34,679 nt of DNA from CAXDOZ01 sp963991145 (GCA_963991145.1 CAXDOZ010000013.1:1-34679); one strand, 5' to 3'. Shown: positions 17,663 through 26,337, counted from the first letter of the stretch. Numbers and translations are program-made. The notes: generated by a model from the letters alone, not told the origin.

Positions 17663-17729
17663 GTTGGATTTGAATTAAACTATGCTCCTTCCGGTTAAAA
17701 CTAATAGAAGCATTTGCTATTTGCTTTCT

Positions 17730-17951
17730 ATGGAAAAAATTAAAGGAACTATACTCTTTGTAACGCTTTTTGTAGCCTTCTATCACATGAGTCCATTCAT
17801 CGGTGTGCCATATCCATTTGTAGCAGCGATGTTTCTAACCTCACCAATACTGGTGATCTACATGGTTTATAAGATTCTGAAGGATGGAACTGCTCCTGAG
17901 AATGCCTATTGGAGTGAAGATGATCCATCTTCCTGGTATGAAGATGTCTAA
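17730..17951 (+). CDS. Small two-helix membrane protein, hypothetical
   Basis: 73 aa from the ATG at 17730; an in-frame start at 17682 would add 16 residues (MLLPVKTNRSICYLLS) without a membrane or export feature and is less likely. Two hydrophobic helices (about residues 6-22 and 28-48), a short basic link after the second (KILKDGTAPE) and an acidic, tryptophan-containing tail (YWSEDDPSSWYEDV). I do not recognise the family. The stop overlaps the convergent purC stop by four bases. Monocistronic, divergent from the YD-repeat gene with 67 bases between starts. Confidence 0.6.
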   Translation: MEKIKGTILFVTLFVAFYHMSPFIGVPYPFVAAMFLTSPILVIYMVYKILKDGTAPENAYWSEDDPSSWYEDV

Positions 17952-18889
17952 GAAAGAGCTTCGATCAGATTTCTTTCGATTCTTTTAATTGAATCATCCT
18001 CTGAGGGCTTTTCGAAAGATCGGCCCGTAAGGGCTTCAAATAAGCCAATATAACGTTCACTGATCTCCTCGGCGAAATCGTCGGGAATACTTGGCATTGT
18101 CTGCCCTTCTTTTCCCTGGAAATTGTTTTCAATCAACCACTGACGCACAAATTCTTTGCTTAGGTGACGAGGACTTTCATTATTCATTAAAGCCTCAGCA
18201 AAGCCTTTGTAGTAGAAGTAACGAGATGAATCGGGCGTGTGAACCTCATCCATTAGATAGATCTTTCCATTGATGTGACCAAATTCATATTTGGTATCAG
18301 CCAGGATCAATCCCCGCTCACGAGCCATCTCCTGACCTCTGATAAAAAGCTCTCTTGTATACTTCTCCAGTTGCTCATAGACATCTTCAGCAACTATTCC
18401 CTGCGATATGATCTCCTCTCTTGAGATATCTTCATCATGTCCTTCATCGGCTTTTGTGGAGGGAGTAATGATTGGAGTAGGGAAGGCTTCAAACTCTCTC
18501 ATTCCCTCTGGCATTTGAACACCGCATAATGTCCTTTTGCCATCTCGATATTCTCTCCAGGCATGACCAGTTAGATAACCCCTGATCACCATTTCCACTT
18601 TGTAAGGCTCACATCGCTTTCCAATTGTGGCATTTGGGTCAGGTTGAGATTCAACCCAATTTGGAACTATGTCACTAGTCGATTCAAGAAAAAAACCAGC
18701 GAGCTGATTCAGTACCTGGCCTTTGTATTTGATGCTACGTGGCAGAATATGATCAAAAGCAGAAATCCTATCTGATGCTACCATACAGATCTTGTCGCCT
18801 AAATAGTAAACATCACGAACCTTTCCCCGGTAGAAATCTGTTTGTCCGGGAAGATCAAAGCTTGTTTGGTCAACTATCTGATTCGCCAT
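17948..18889 (-). CDS. purC: Phosphoribosylaminoimidazole-succinocarboxamide synthase (SAICAR synthetase)
   Basis: 313 aa. PurC joins CAIR and aspartate using ATP to make SAICAR in purine synthesis. Family motifs present: YRGKVRDVYYLG (N-terminal ATP-binding strand), ASDRISAFDHILP, VIRGYLTGHAWREY, PTPIITPSTKADEGHDEDIS, RGLILADTKYEFG and DEVHTPDSSRY. The length (~300) fits the longer SAICAR synthetase form seen in Bacteroidota and yeast, not the ~240 aa Gram-positive form. The start lies inside the phoH gene (overlap 18870-18889, 20 bases), so the two are co-transcribed with phoH first. Its 3' end overlaps the small membrane protein gene by CTAA. Confidence 0.96.
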   Translation of the reverse strand: MANQIVDQTSFDLPGQTDFYRGKVRDVYYLGDKICMVASDRISAFDHILPRSIKYKGQVLNQLAGFFLESTSDIVPNWVESQPDPNATIGKRCEPYKVEMVIRGYLTGHAWREYRDGKRTLCGVQMPEGMREFEAFPTPIITPSTKADEGHDEDISREEIISQGIVAEDVYEQLEKYTRELFIRGQEMARERGLILADTKYEFGHINGKIYLMDEVHTPDSSRYFYYKGFAEALMNNESPRHLSKEFVRQWLIENNFQGKEGQTMPSIPDDFAEEISERYIGLFEALTGRSFEKPSEDDSIKRIERNLIEALS

Positions 18890-19865
18890 TTTCTGCTTCT
18901 TTTTTGGGTTTGTTCTTTTCTGTATCGCCTTCGTAAGCGTCTATGATCTTCTTCACCAAAGGGTGGCGAATAACGTCTCTGTTGCTAAGCCTAACCACAC
19001 CAATTCCTCTAATGTCCTTGAGAATGTCAATTGCATTTCCTAATCCACTGCGCTGACTTCTAGGAAGATCGATCTGAGTCATGTCACCGGTGATTATACA
19101 TTTGGCCTGCGGCCCGATACGGGTAAGGAACATCTTCAGTTGCGCGGATGTAGCATTTTGAGCCTCATCGAGAATGATAAATGCTTTATCCAGAGTTCGA
19201 CCTCGCATGAATGCAAGTGGTGCTATTTCAATGGTGCGATTGTCATTTAGGTAATTCAACTTCTCAGAGGGGATCATGTCGTCAAGAGCGTCGTACAATG
19301 GCCTTAGATAAGGATCGATCTTTTCTTTTAGATCTCCAGGAAGGAAACCCAGATTTTCTCCTGCTTCTACAGCTGGTCTTGTGAGAATGATTCGTCTGAC
19401 CTGCTTCTCTTTCAATGCTCTTACAGCCAGAGCCACCGCGGTGTAGGTCTTTCCCGTACCGGCAGGACCAACAGCAAAAACCACATCGTTTTCATTGACA
19501 GCTTCTACTAGCTTCTTCTGATTTGGCGTGCGAGCCCTTACGATGTTTCCCCCGCTTCCATAGACCAGCACTTCCTGGTCCTTCATGCTGGCGCTTTCTT
19601 CAATGATCGACTCCTCGTTAAAGAGAATTGATTCAAGTTGGGATTCAGAGATCTTACCAAAGCGCTCTATATGATCAACAATACGCTCTATCGAACCCTT
19701 TAATCGGTCAATATCTTCCTCCTGCCCTGCGGTCTTTATTTGGTCACCACGGGACACGATCTTCAATCTTGGAAATGCTTTCTTTAAGAGTTTGAGCCTC
19801 GAGTTGTTGATCCCTAAAAAATCAACAGGGTCAATCCCTTCAATGCGGATGGTTAATTCGCTCAA
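18870..19865 (-). CDS. PhoH family ATPase
   Basis: 331 aa. The N-terminus (about 1-75) resembles the KH-like RNA-binding region of PhoL/YbeZ-type proteins; the ATPase core starts near residue 110 (ARTPNQKKLVEAV). Walker A is GPAGTGKT (133-140), Walker B is FIILDEAQNAT with LDEAQ at 232-236, and TGDMTQIDLPRSQRSGL is the conserved sensor region. PhoH proteins are cytoplasmic ATPases associated with RNA metabolism, often with the YbeY endoribonuclease. ybeY is not visible here; the next gene is purC, overlapping by 20 bases. A - strand TACCTTTG element upstream may be its -7 promoter. Confidence 0.94.
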   Translation of the reverse strand: MSELTIRIEGIDPVDFLGINNSRLKLLKKAFPRLKIVSRGDQIKTAGQEEDIDRLKGSIERIVDHIERFGKISESQLESILFNEESIIEESASMKDQEVLVYGSGGNIVRARTPNQKKLVEAVNENDVVFAVGPAGTGKTYTAVALAVRALKEKQVRRIILTRPAVEAGENLGFLPGDLKEKIDPYLRPLYDALDDMIPSEKLNYLNDNRTIEIAPLAFMRGRTLDKAFIILDEAQNATSAQLKMFLTRIGPQAKCIITGDMTQIDLPRSQRSGLGNAIDILKDIRGIGVVRLSNRDVIRHPLVKKIIDAYEGDTEKNKPKKEAENGESDS

Positions 19866-19882
19866 GAATCTATACTTTTAGC

Positions 19883-19890
19883 CAAAGGTA
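19883..19890 (-). promoter_or_regulatory. Candidate -7 promoter element of phoH-purC
   Basis: On the - strand this is TACCTTTG, a perfect TAnnTTTG match 17 bases upstream of the phoH ATG (19865). No clear TTG -33 partner at the expected distance. Confidence 0.4.
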
Positions 19891-19971
19891 TTGTTTTTGA
19901 GGGTCATAAAAGCTCTCAATTTCCATTGGGATTTTTAGTCCCATCACGTAAAATAAACCCCAGATCGTCTT

Positions 19972-20736
19972 ATGCCGATCGTGACTCTTACGACGGATTT
20001 AGGAACCAAGGATTTTTATGCTGGCGTATTAAAAGGCCAGATCTTAGCTTCCAATCCAGATGCATCCATCATTGACATTACTCATGATATTCCAGCCTAC
20101 AATATCATTCAGGGTGCATACACGATTCGCAATGCCTTTCCAACCTTTCCTGAAGGAACTATTCACGTGATCTCAGTAGACTCTTCGGAAAAAGAAGATG
20201 GTCGATTACTACTTGTAAAAAGGAAAGGGCAATTCTTCATCATGCCGGATAATGGTTTGATCTCTCTGATTTTTGACCATAGCCCTGGTGATGTTTATCA
20301 GCTCGAAAAGAATCGCGACGGAGTAGATCCTTTTAATCGGGTTGTGAGTGATACCATTAAAGCAATTTCAAGTGGTAGAGTTCCTGCAGAAATTGGTCGG
20401 GAGACTACAAATTATCAGCAGCGTACCATTCTTCATCCAGTTCTGACGGGTTCTGTTATTCGGGGAACCATCATTCACATTGATAACTTCGATAACGCAA
20501 TGGTGAATGTCTCGAAGGAGCTCTTTAATGGGGCAGCTGAGAATGGGAGCTTTGAGATTATCTTTAACAGGAATATTGTTTCACAAATTCACGCTCATTA
20601 CAGCGATGTTCTGGAAGGAGAGATGCTTTGCAGATTTAATGGTTCTGAACTTCTGGAAATTGCCATCAACAAAGGGAAGGCGGCTAGTCTGCTGGGACTT
20701 CAGGTTGGAGGAGCGGTCATAATTGATTTCGGATGA
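19972..20736 (+). CDS. SAM hydroxide adenosyltransferase / SAM hydrolase-like protein (DUF62)
   Basis: 254 aa, cytoplasmic. Motifs: TLTTDLGTKDFYAGVLKG at the N-terminus, DITHDIPAYNIIQGAYTIRNAF, GTIHVISVDSS, PDNGLISLIF and DNFDNAMVNVS. These fit the DUF62 family (PF01887), related to fluorinases and chlorinases but in this form attacking SAM with water to give adenosine and methionine. The aspartate in TTDLG (about D9) and the DNGL loop carry SAM-binding contacts in the family. Divergent from phoH (107 bases between starts, containing a small TGGGATT/AGTCCCA hairpin at 19927-19943). Its stop overlaps the start of the ABM gene by four bases (ATGA), the first of a chain of coupled genes reaching aroA. 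Confidence 0.9.
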   Translation: MPIVTLTTDLGTKDFYAGVLKGQILASNPDASIIDITHDIPAYNIIQGAYTIRNAFPTFPEGTIHVISVDSSEKEDGRLLLVKRKGQFFIMPDNGLISLIFDHSPGDVYQLEKNRDGVDPFNRVVSDTIKAISSGRVPAEIGRETTNYQQRTILHPVLTGSVIRGTIIHIDNFDNAMVNVSKELFNGAAENGSFEIIFNRNIVSQIHAHYSDVLEGEMLCRFNGSELLEIAINKGKAASLLGLQVGGAVIIDFG

Positions 20737-21026
20737 TAGCCAGACACGTTACAATGACTTTCGTAGAAGAGAGAGTTCCGGCTTTTAGAGAGCTCTTTTT
20801 GGTTAACAAAGACAGAATCGCATCATTTCCCGGCTGCCATCATGTTTGGCTCTTAGCCGATCCGGAGAAAAGCAATGTCTTTCACACCTGGTCGATCTGG
20901 GAAGATGAAGAAGCACTGAACAGATATCGGGAATCAGAGTTGTTTGAAGAAGTATGGGGTACTGCCAAGAAACTTTTTGAGGCGAAACCAACTGCAATCA
21001 GTTATCCTATTGAATCAATCACCTAA
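20733..21026 (+). CDS. ABM-fold (antibiotic biosynthesis monooxygenase-like) protein
   Basis: 97 aa, no signal peptide. The pattern of a short ferredoxin-like fold is visible: MIARHVTMTFVEERVPAFRELFLVN as first strand and helix, FPGCHHVWLLADP, FHTWSIWEDEEALNRYRES and a C-terminal strand (KPTAISYPIE). This matches the ABM/YgiN-type dimeric alpha/beta barrel family (PF03992-like), which covers quinol monooxygenases, heme-degrading enzymes and many uncharacterised proteins. No heme ligand set of IsdG type is evident. Start and stop overlap both neighbours (ATGA at 20733-20736, TAATG at 21024-21028), so it is co-translated with the SAM hydrolase-like gene and aroB. Its contribution to shikimate synthesis, if any, is unknown. 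Confidence 0.82.
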   Translation: MIARHVTMTFVEERVPAFRELFLVNKDRIASFPGCHHVWLLADPEKSNVFHTWSIWEDEEALNRYRESELFEEVWGTAKKLFEAKPTAISYPIESIT

Positions 21027-22048
21027 TGAGTCTGCCGGCTTATCTCCTAAAGGGTGAGGTAAACACCTTGCTGCGATCCGCTCTTGTAGAGTTAAAGCCT
21101 AGTTCAGTTTTTCTTCTTTGCGATAGTAATACACTAAAACATTGCCAACCGGTTCTGGAGGCCCTACGGGCCGATTTTGACTGGTCTGTTATTCACATTG
21201 AAGCAGGAGAGGAGTTCAAGACACTCTCAAGTGCAAATTCTGTTTGGACAAGATTGATAAGCGAGAAGGCCGATAGGAATTCTGTCCTGATATCACTGGG
21301 AGGAGGTTTAATTACCGATCTGGGTGGATTTGCAGCATCGTGCTATAAGCGAGGAATGAAAAGCATCCTGATCCCAAGCTCACTTCTTGCAATGGTGGAT
21401 GCCAGCCTGGGCTCAAAAACCGGGGTAAATCTTGCATCTGTAAAGAATGCAATCGGAACCTTTTCCGATCCTGATTTCGTGATTGTTGACCCTGTCTTTT
21501 TGAACAGTCTTCCAGACAGGCAATGGCTTAATGGCTATGCAGAAATTGTGAAGCACTCACTCCTGATCTCAGAATCTGAACTCGAAAACACTGTTCCCAT
21601 TCGAAGAGATTCAATTGATGAACGGATTGTTAAAAGCCTTGAATTCAAGTGGTCAGTAGTTGAAAAGGATCCTACTGAGCAGGGAATTAGAAAATCCTTA
21701 AACTTTGGCCATACCATTGGTCATGCCATAGAATCACTGTCAATGGGTGCACTATTTCACGGTGAAGCGATCATGCACGGAATGGCAATAGAGTTACGAT
21801 TGTCCGAGCTTGAGCTTGGATTGGACAAAAGAGTAAGATTGACCATTGAGGATACGATTAAAGCAAACTACCCGTCTCTGCCAGACATCGAGCTTGAAGA
21901 TGTTCTTAGTTTGATCCAAAATGACAAAAAGAACACCGCAGGAAGAACAAGTTTTACCTTGCTCGAATCTCCGGGGCATCCACAAATTGATGTTGAGGTT
22001 CCTGAGGACAGATTAAGATCAGTATTGAAAGATTATGGCCTACAATAG
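21026..22048 (+). CDS. aroB: 3-dehydroquinate synthase
   Basis: 340 aa, slightly short for the family (~350-360). Converts DAHP to 3-dehydroquinate using NAD and a divalent metal, step two of the shikimate pathway. Motifs: SLGGGLITDLGGFAASCYKRG (NAD binding), IPSSLLAMVDASLGSKTGVNL, KNAIGTFSDPDFVIVD, GYAEIVKH with the metal-ligand glutamate, RKSLNFGHTIGHAIES and FHGEAIMHGM with the two histidine ligands. The usual DASVGGKTG reads DASLGSKTG, one glycine replaced by serine. The stop overlaps the aroA start by 14 bases. Confidence 0.96.
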   Translation: MSLPAYLLKGEVNTLLRSALVELKPSSVFLLCDSNTLKHCQPVLEALRADFDWSVIHIEAGEEFKTLSSANSVWTRLISEKADRNSVLISLGGGLITDLGGFAASCYKRGMKSILIPSSLLAMVDASLGSKTGVNLASVKNAIGTFSDPDFVIVDPVFLNSLPDRQWLNGYAEIVKHSLLISESELENTVPIRRDSIDERIVKSLEFKWSVVEKDPTEQGIRKSLNFGHTIGHAIESLSMGALFHGEAIMHGMAIELRLSELELGLDKRVRLTIEDTIKANYPSLPDIELEDVLSLIQNDKKNTAGRTSFTLLESPGHPQIDVEVPEDRLRSVLKDYGLQ

Positions 22049-23261
22049 GCATATCAGAATTATCGTTGAAGAGCCTCGATCAGCGAGGATCGAACTGCCT
22101 TTATCTAAAAGCATCTGCAATCGATATCTGATACTTCAGGCTCTGTCAAAGGGAAAGATCAGCATTGAAAGACTTTCTGATTCAAAAGATAGTCAGCTTC
22201 TCCAGGAGGCTCTTCTCTCAAATAGTGACACAATCGATGTTCAGGATGCCGGGACTGCCTATCGCTTTCTAACAGCCTATCTGGCCGTAGGCCAAAAGGA
22301 TAGAACCCTTACAGGAACAGAGAGGATGAAACAGCGTCCAATTAAGGACCTTGTAAATGCCTTAAGGGAAATTGGAGCTGAAATTGAGTACCTGGAGGAG
22401 GAAGGTTATCCTCCTTTAAAAATTCATGGTAAGGGTTCACTATCTGGTGGAGCTGTTTCAATTGATTCTTCAACGAGCTCTCAATTTGTAACTGCTCTTA
22501 TGCTCATTGCCCCGGTGCTTGAGAATGGACTGCAAATTGAAATTCAGGGAAAGATCAGCTCGAAGAGCTACATAGATCTTACAGCATCGGTAATGAGAGA
22601 TTGTGGCCTTCAGGTCCAAATGAATGACAATCAAATTTCGATTCCAAACCAGGATTTCAAAGAGAAAACAGTTGAGATAGAAGCTGATTGGAGCTCGGCA
22701 GCATTCTTTTATGAACTTGTTGGAATAGGTTTTCAGAAGCCGATCCATCTTTCTGGATTGCAATTAGATTCAACTCAGGGAGATTCAAAAGTTCAGGCTA
22801 TCGCTGAGGACCTTGGAGTTCAAAGTCTGCAAAAGACAGACTCTTTAGAGCTTAATCATAAGGAGGGGCAAATGAAAGCCCTTCGGGCCGATTTGCGATC
22901 AACTCCTGATCTTGGACCTGCCATGATAATTGCAGCAGCATGCAATAAAGGTGGCACCTTCACAGGTCTTGAAAGTCTTGCGATTAAGGAAAGTGACAGA
23001 GTTGCCGTCTTAAAGGAAGCTCTTCAAAAAATGAATGGAAATATTGAGGAAGAGGGCGGGTTTTGGAAGGTAACTCCCATAAGTGATCCCCACTCAAAAG
23101 ATTTTAACTGTTATGACGATCACCGAATAGCCATGGCTCTTGCTCCATTAGCATATAAGTTTGGAGAAATTGAGATCATTGGTGCTGATTCTGTCATCAA
23201 GTCATTCCCCAACTTCTGGGAGGAATTCTCAAAGCTCGGCTTTAGGATCGAGGACGTCTGA
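22035..23261 (+). CDS. aroA: 3-phosphoshikimate 1-carboxyvinyltransferase (EPSP synthase)
   Basis: 408 aa. Transfers the enolpyruvyl group from PEP to shikimate-3-phosphate. Motifs in order: LPLSKSICNRYLILQAL, DAGTAYRFLTAYLA, GTERMKQRPIKDL, STSSQFVTALMLIAP, DWSSAAFFYE, STPDLGPAMIIAAACNKGG, LAIKESDRVAVLKEAL, YDDHRIAMALAPLAY, and VIKSFPNFWEEF at the end. The usual GDxRM reads GTERM, a variation also expected in Bacteroidota forms. The ATG at 22035 lies inside aroB. Its 3' end overlaps the convergent methyltransferase gene by 20 bases (23242-23261). Confidence 0.95.
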   Translation: MAYNRHIRIIVEEPRSARIELPLSKSICNRYLILQALSKGKISIERLSDSKDSQLLQEALLSNSDTIDVQDAGTAYRFLTAYLAVGQKDRTLTGTERMKQRPIKDLVNALREIGAEIEYLEEEGYPPLKIHGKGSLSGGAVSIDSSTSSQFVTALMLIAPVLENGLQIEIQGKISSKSYIDLTASVMRDCGLQVQMNDNQISIPNQDFKEKTVEIEADWSSAAFFYELVGIGFQKPIHLSGLQLDSTQGDSKVQAIAEDLGVQSLQKTDSLELNHKEGQMKALRADLRSTPDLGPAMIIAAACNKGGTFTGLESLAIKESDRVAVLKEALQKMNGNIEEEGGFWKVTPISDPHSKDFNCYDDHRIAMALAPLAYKFGEIEIIGADSVIKSFPNFWEEFSKLGFRIEDV

Positions 23262-23982
23262 TCTCAGCAGCAAGTATTGAAGTAGCTACGGCCGCATTCA
23301 ATGATTCGGCCTTTCCAAATGAAGGTATTTTAACCAGAGTATCTGCAATCTCCTCCAGTTCTGTGCTTAATCCCTGAGATTCATTTCCAATCATTAGAAT
23401 ACAATCCTGGGGTAATGGATTTTCATAGATCGACTGTCCATTCAGGCTGCTTGCAAGAATCGGAATTTGTGATTCAAGATTTTCTAGTTCATCAAAGAAT
23501 AACCTAACTCTGAAAAGTGAGCCCATTGAGGCCTGTACGGTTTTATTATTGAATGGGTCTACACAGTTTGGCGAGAGAATAATGGAATTCGCCCCAAACC
23601 AATCAGCCGTTCTGATGATCGTTCCCAGGTTTCCGGGATCCTGAATTCGATCTAATGCAAGATGGAATCCAGTCTTGATCGGCCCGGGTAGAGCCTCTTC
23701 TGGAAGGGGGCAAAGTGCCAGTACCTGATTTGGGGTATTGAAGGCTGAAATACGCTCAAGATCCTTTGTAGAAATGCTATATGCTTCCACCTGCCGTTTA
23801 TCGATTAAATGCCTGTGTTCATTGATCCAATCCTCTCTGCCATAGATTGTAGACAATTGAAATTGACTACCTAATAACTCGAGCACTGTCTTTTCACCTT
23901 CAGCTATAAATTCGCCGTACCTTTTTCGGTACTTTTTTTGATGAAGCGAGCGTAGATATTTGATTTGATTTTTTGTGATCAT
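23242..23982 (-). CDS. TrmH/SpoU-family RNA 2'-O-methyltransferase
   Basis: 246 aa. Small N-terminal substrate-binding domain (about 1-95, basic: LHQKKYRKRYGEFIAEGEKTV) then the SPOUT catalytic domain with its trefoil knot: motif 1 DRIQDPGNLGTIIRTA (111-126), motif 2 LMIGNESQGLS (196-206), motif 3 IPSFGKAESLNAAVATSI (219-236). The key N118, R124, E201 and N229 are present. It methylates the 2'-O of a ribose in tRNA or rRNA with SAM; the target nucleotide is not apparent. The start is inside the tamL reading frame if that gene begins at the TTG at 23965. No dedicated promoter is visible; it would have to lie inside tamL. Confidence 0.93.
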   Translation of the reverse strand: MITKNQIKYLRSLHQKKYRKRYGEFIAEGEKTVLELLGSQFQLSTIYGREDWINEHRHLIDKRQVEAYSISTKDLERISAFNTPNQVLALCPLPEEALPGPIKTGFHLALDRIQDPGNLGTIIRTADWFGANSIILSPNCVDPFNNKTVQASMGSLFRVRLFFDELENLESQIPILASSLNGQSIYENPLPQDCILMIGNESQGLSTELEEIADTLVKIPSFGKAESLNAAVATSILAAEIRRPRS

Positions 23983-26337
23983 TCCATAGCGAAACTAAAG
24001 CACTTTCAATTGGGAAGAGGATTCTTGTACCTCCTCCTTTTTGCTGTCATCTCCGCGAGTTTAAGTTCATGCTCAAATACCAAGCGATTGGGGGAGGAGC
24101 AAACACTTCTTGTAAAGAATAAGATCAAGATAGTTGAGACTGGCGAAGGGCTCTCAGACAAGAAGAATATGAGTTCAGAGATTGCTGATCTTCCTATTCA
24201 AAAATCCAATAAGAAATTCCTTGGCCTATTCCGCCTGAAACTATGGTTCTACATGCGAACTGAAGGCAAGAAACTAACCAAGTTCAGGAACTGGATCAGA
24301 ACAGGAGTGGGAGAGCCGCCGGTCATTTACGACGAAGAAAAGACCCAGCAAACGGTTAATAAGATGGATGCCTATCTGGCAAACAAGGGCCATTTCTTTG
24401 CTGAGATCACCACAGATGTGGTTACCAAACCCAAGAAGCGCAGGACTATAGTCACTTACAATATCTATCCAAAGGGATTCTATAGAATTGGAGAGATACA
24501 CCTACCGGATGGGAACAGTAAGATCGACCAGTTGATCCAAAGCACTACCGATAAACAACTCATCAATTCAGGAGATCCTTTCGATGCCAAAAAGCTTGAT
24601 AATGAGCGAACAAGGATCACAAATCTCCTTAGGGAGGAAGGATTCTTTTTCTTTGGGAATGAGTTTATAAGCTTCGACCTCGACAGTACTGAAGAAGATA
24701 TGGAGATCGATGTCTATTACAGGATCAATCAACCTTCAGATTCGAGTTTTCACTCAGTTTACTTTATTGATAGCGTCATTGTCTTCCCGGAATACTCGAT
24801 GAAGGAGTTTATCAATTCTCAGTCCTACCTGGATACGATCGGCCTTGACAACTATAACTTTATTCAAAATGAAGGGAAAGTAAGACCAAGAGTAATCAGG
24901 GATCACATCTTCTTCGAGAAGGATGAGATCTATAGGCAGAACAACTTCAGATACTCACTTCTGAATCTGAACAGCCTTGGTGCCTACAAGTATGTAAATA
25001 TTGAATTCCAGGCTAAGAAAAAGGAAGGGCTAAATTTTCTTGATGCTTATGTATACATGATTCCTGCAAAGAAGCAGGGCTTTTCTGTTGACCTTGAAGG
25101 CTCAAATAATTTCCAGGGACTATTAGGACTTAGGGTGGGCTTTGGTTATTGGAACAGAAATCTATCGCATAAAGCGGATCTTTTGAATGTAAACCTGTCT
25201 ACAGGGGTTGAATTGCAGTTTGGGCAGAGCAATATCCTAAACACGGCAGATGCCAACCTGGGAATCTCATACCGAATCAATAAGATCCTTGCGGGTAAGA
25301 AGATCGCATATAGAGCAAGAAAGAAGCAGCCAAAAACAGTATTCGGCGTAAACTTCACATTCCAACGAAGAATAGAATTCTATACTTTGAATTCCGCCAC
25401 TTTCAGCTTTGGTTATGATTGGACCTCTAAGAAGAATATGAGGCATCTTTTCAATCCTTTCACCTTCAGTCAGGTCTTTGTTTACAACAAGACGGAGAAG
25501 TTTGAGGAGCGCCTGGAATCAAACCCTTCACTGAGGAATGCCTTTGAAGAACAGTTTATCATAGGGCTTGATTACACCTACTTGTACAACAACTCTTATA
25601 AGACCAAAAGGCCTCGTAGTACAATGTTCTTTAGAGGCCAGGGAGACATTGCAGGTAATGTTCTTCACGGTCTAGTTTCACTTACCAAAATCAATAAACC
25701 CAATGCTCAAAAGCCATATGAGCTATTTGGAAGGGTATATTCACAATTCGTTCGTTTGGAGGCGGATATAAGGAATTACTTCAAGATCAATAAGAATTTG
25801 GAACTGGTTACAAGGTTTAATGCTGGTATCGGTATTGCCTACGGAAACACCACCACTTTGCCTTATGTGAAGCAGTTCTTTGTCGGGGGGACAAACGGAT
25901 TAAGAGGATTTACCTTCAGAGGTGTAGGTCCGGGTGGATTGGTTGACTCGACCTTACTGGAAGACGATGCTATTGTGGATCAGACGGGTGATATCAAGAT
26001 TGAGATAAATGCGGAACTGCGATTCGGGATCTACAAGTGGATCAAGGGAGCAATTTTTGCAGATGCGGGAAATGTATGGCTACTGCGAACTGATCCTTTG
26101 AGGGAAGACGGAGAGTTCAATATTGGACGATTCTACAAAGAGATTGCCATGGACATGGGATTGGGACTCAGATTGGACTTCACCTATTTCGTACTCCGAT
26201 TTGATTGGGGTATGGCATTCCATAATCCTAACCTACCCAAGGGCGATCGATGGGTCATTAAGAACTTCGACATGGGTAACAAGCAGTGGCGGCAGGATAA
26301 TATCAGATTCAATCTTGGTATAGGTTACCCATTCTAG
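23965..26337 (+). CDS. tamL: TamL-type Omp85 outer-membrane lipoprotein (BamA/TamA family)
   Basis: 790 aa from the TTG at 23965; no ATG precedes the signal sequence, and TTGs at 24010 and 24025 are shorter options. Lipobox SLSSC, lipid-modified C36 (numbered from 23965). Periplasmic POTRA-like repeats occupy about 40-390 (VTKPKKRRTIVTYNIYPKGFYRIGEI, NVNLEFQAKKKEG-like block near 350), then a 16-strand-type barrel (SVDLEGSNNFQGLLGLRVGFGY, GGTNGLRGFTFRGVGPGG, which is the Omp85 loop motif, and FVLRFDWGMAF near the end). A lipoprotein Omp85 with this layout matches TamL of Flavobacterium, the Bacteroidota counterpart of TamA, acting with a TamB protein in envelope lipid or protein transport. 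tamB is not in this window. Promoter not identified; it would overlap the methyltransferase gene. Confidence 0.85.
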   Translation: MIFCDHSIAKLKHFQLGRGFLYLLLFAVISASLSSCSNTKRLGEEQTLLVKNKIKIVETGEGLSDKKNMSSEIADLPIQKSNKKFLGLFRLKLWFYMRTEGKKLTKFRNWIRTGVGEPPVIYDEEKTQQTVNKMDAYLANKGHFFAEITTDVVTKPKKRRTIVTYNIYPKGFYRIGEIHLPDGNSKIDQLIQSTTDKQLINSGDPFDAKKLDNERTRITNLLREEGFFFFGNEFISFDLDSTEEDMEIDVYYRINQPSDSSFHSVYFIDSVIVFPEYSMKEFINSQSYLDTIGLDNYNFIQNEGKVRPRVIRDHIFFEKDEIYRQNNFRYSLLNLNSLGAYKYVNIEFQAKKKEGLNFLDAYVYMIPAKKQGFSVDLEGSNNFQGLLGLRVGFGYWNRNLSHKADLLNVNLSTGVELQFGQSNILNTADANLGISYRINKILAGKKIAYRARKKQPKTVFGVNFTFQRRIEFYTLNSATFSFGYDWTSKKNMRHLFNPFTFSQVFVYNKTEKFEERLESNPSLRNAFEEQFIIGLDYTYLYNNSYKTKRPRSTMFFRGQGDIAGNVLHGLVSLTKINKPNAQKPYELFGRVYSQFVRLEADIRNYFKINKNLELVTRFNAGIGIAYGNTTTLPYVKQFFVGGTNGLRGFTFRGVGPGGLVDSTLLEDDAIVDQTGDIKIEINAELRFGIYKWIKGAIFADAGNVWLLRTDPLREDGEFNIGRFYKEIAMDMGLGLRLDFTYFVLRFDWGMAFHNPNLPKGDRWVIKNFDMGNKQWRQDNIRFNLGIGYPF

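Noticed and set aside
17916..17932. Perfect 7-bp hairpin GAAGATG-ATC-CATCTTC near the end of the small membrane protein gene
   Set aside because: No T tract on either strand, and it encodes the acidic tail; considered as a possible convergent terminator but not supported.
19927..19943. 7-bp hairpin between phoH and the SAM hydrolase-like gene as an operator or terminator
   Set aside because: Short loop of three bases and one G-T pair, no T tract; too weak to list as a separate regulatory site, though mentioned with the gene.
23923..23945. Inverted repeat GTACC...GGTAC followed by a T run, like a + strand terminator
   Set aside because: It is inside the coding region of the methyltransferase (Lys/Arg/Tyr-rich N-terminus); the stem is only 5 bp and there is no + strand gene ending there.
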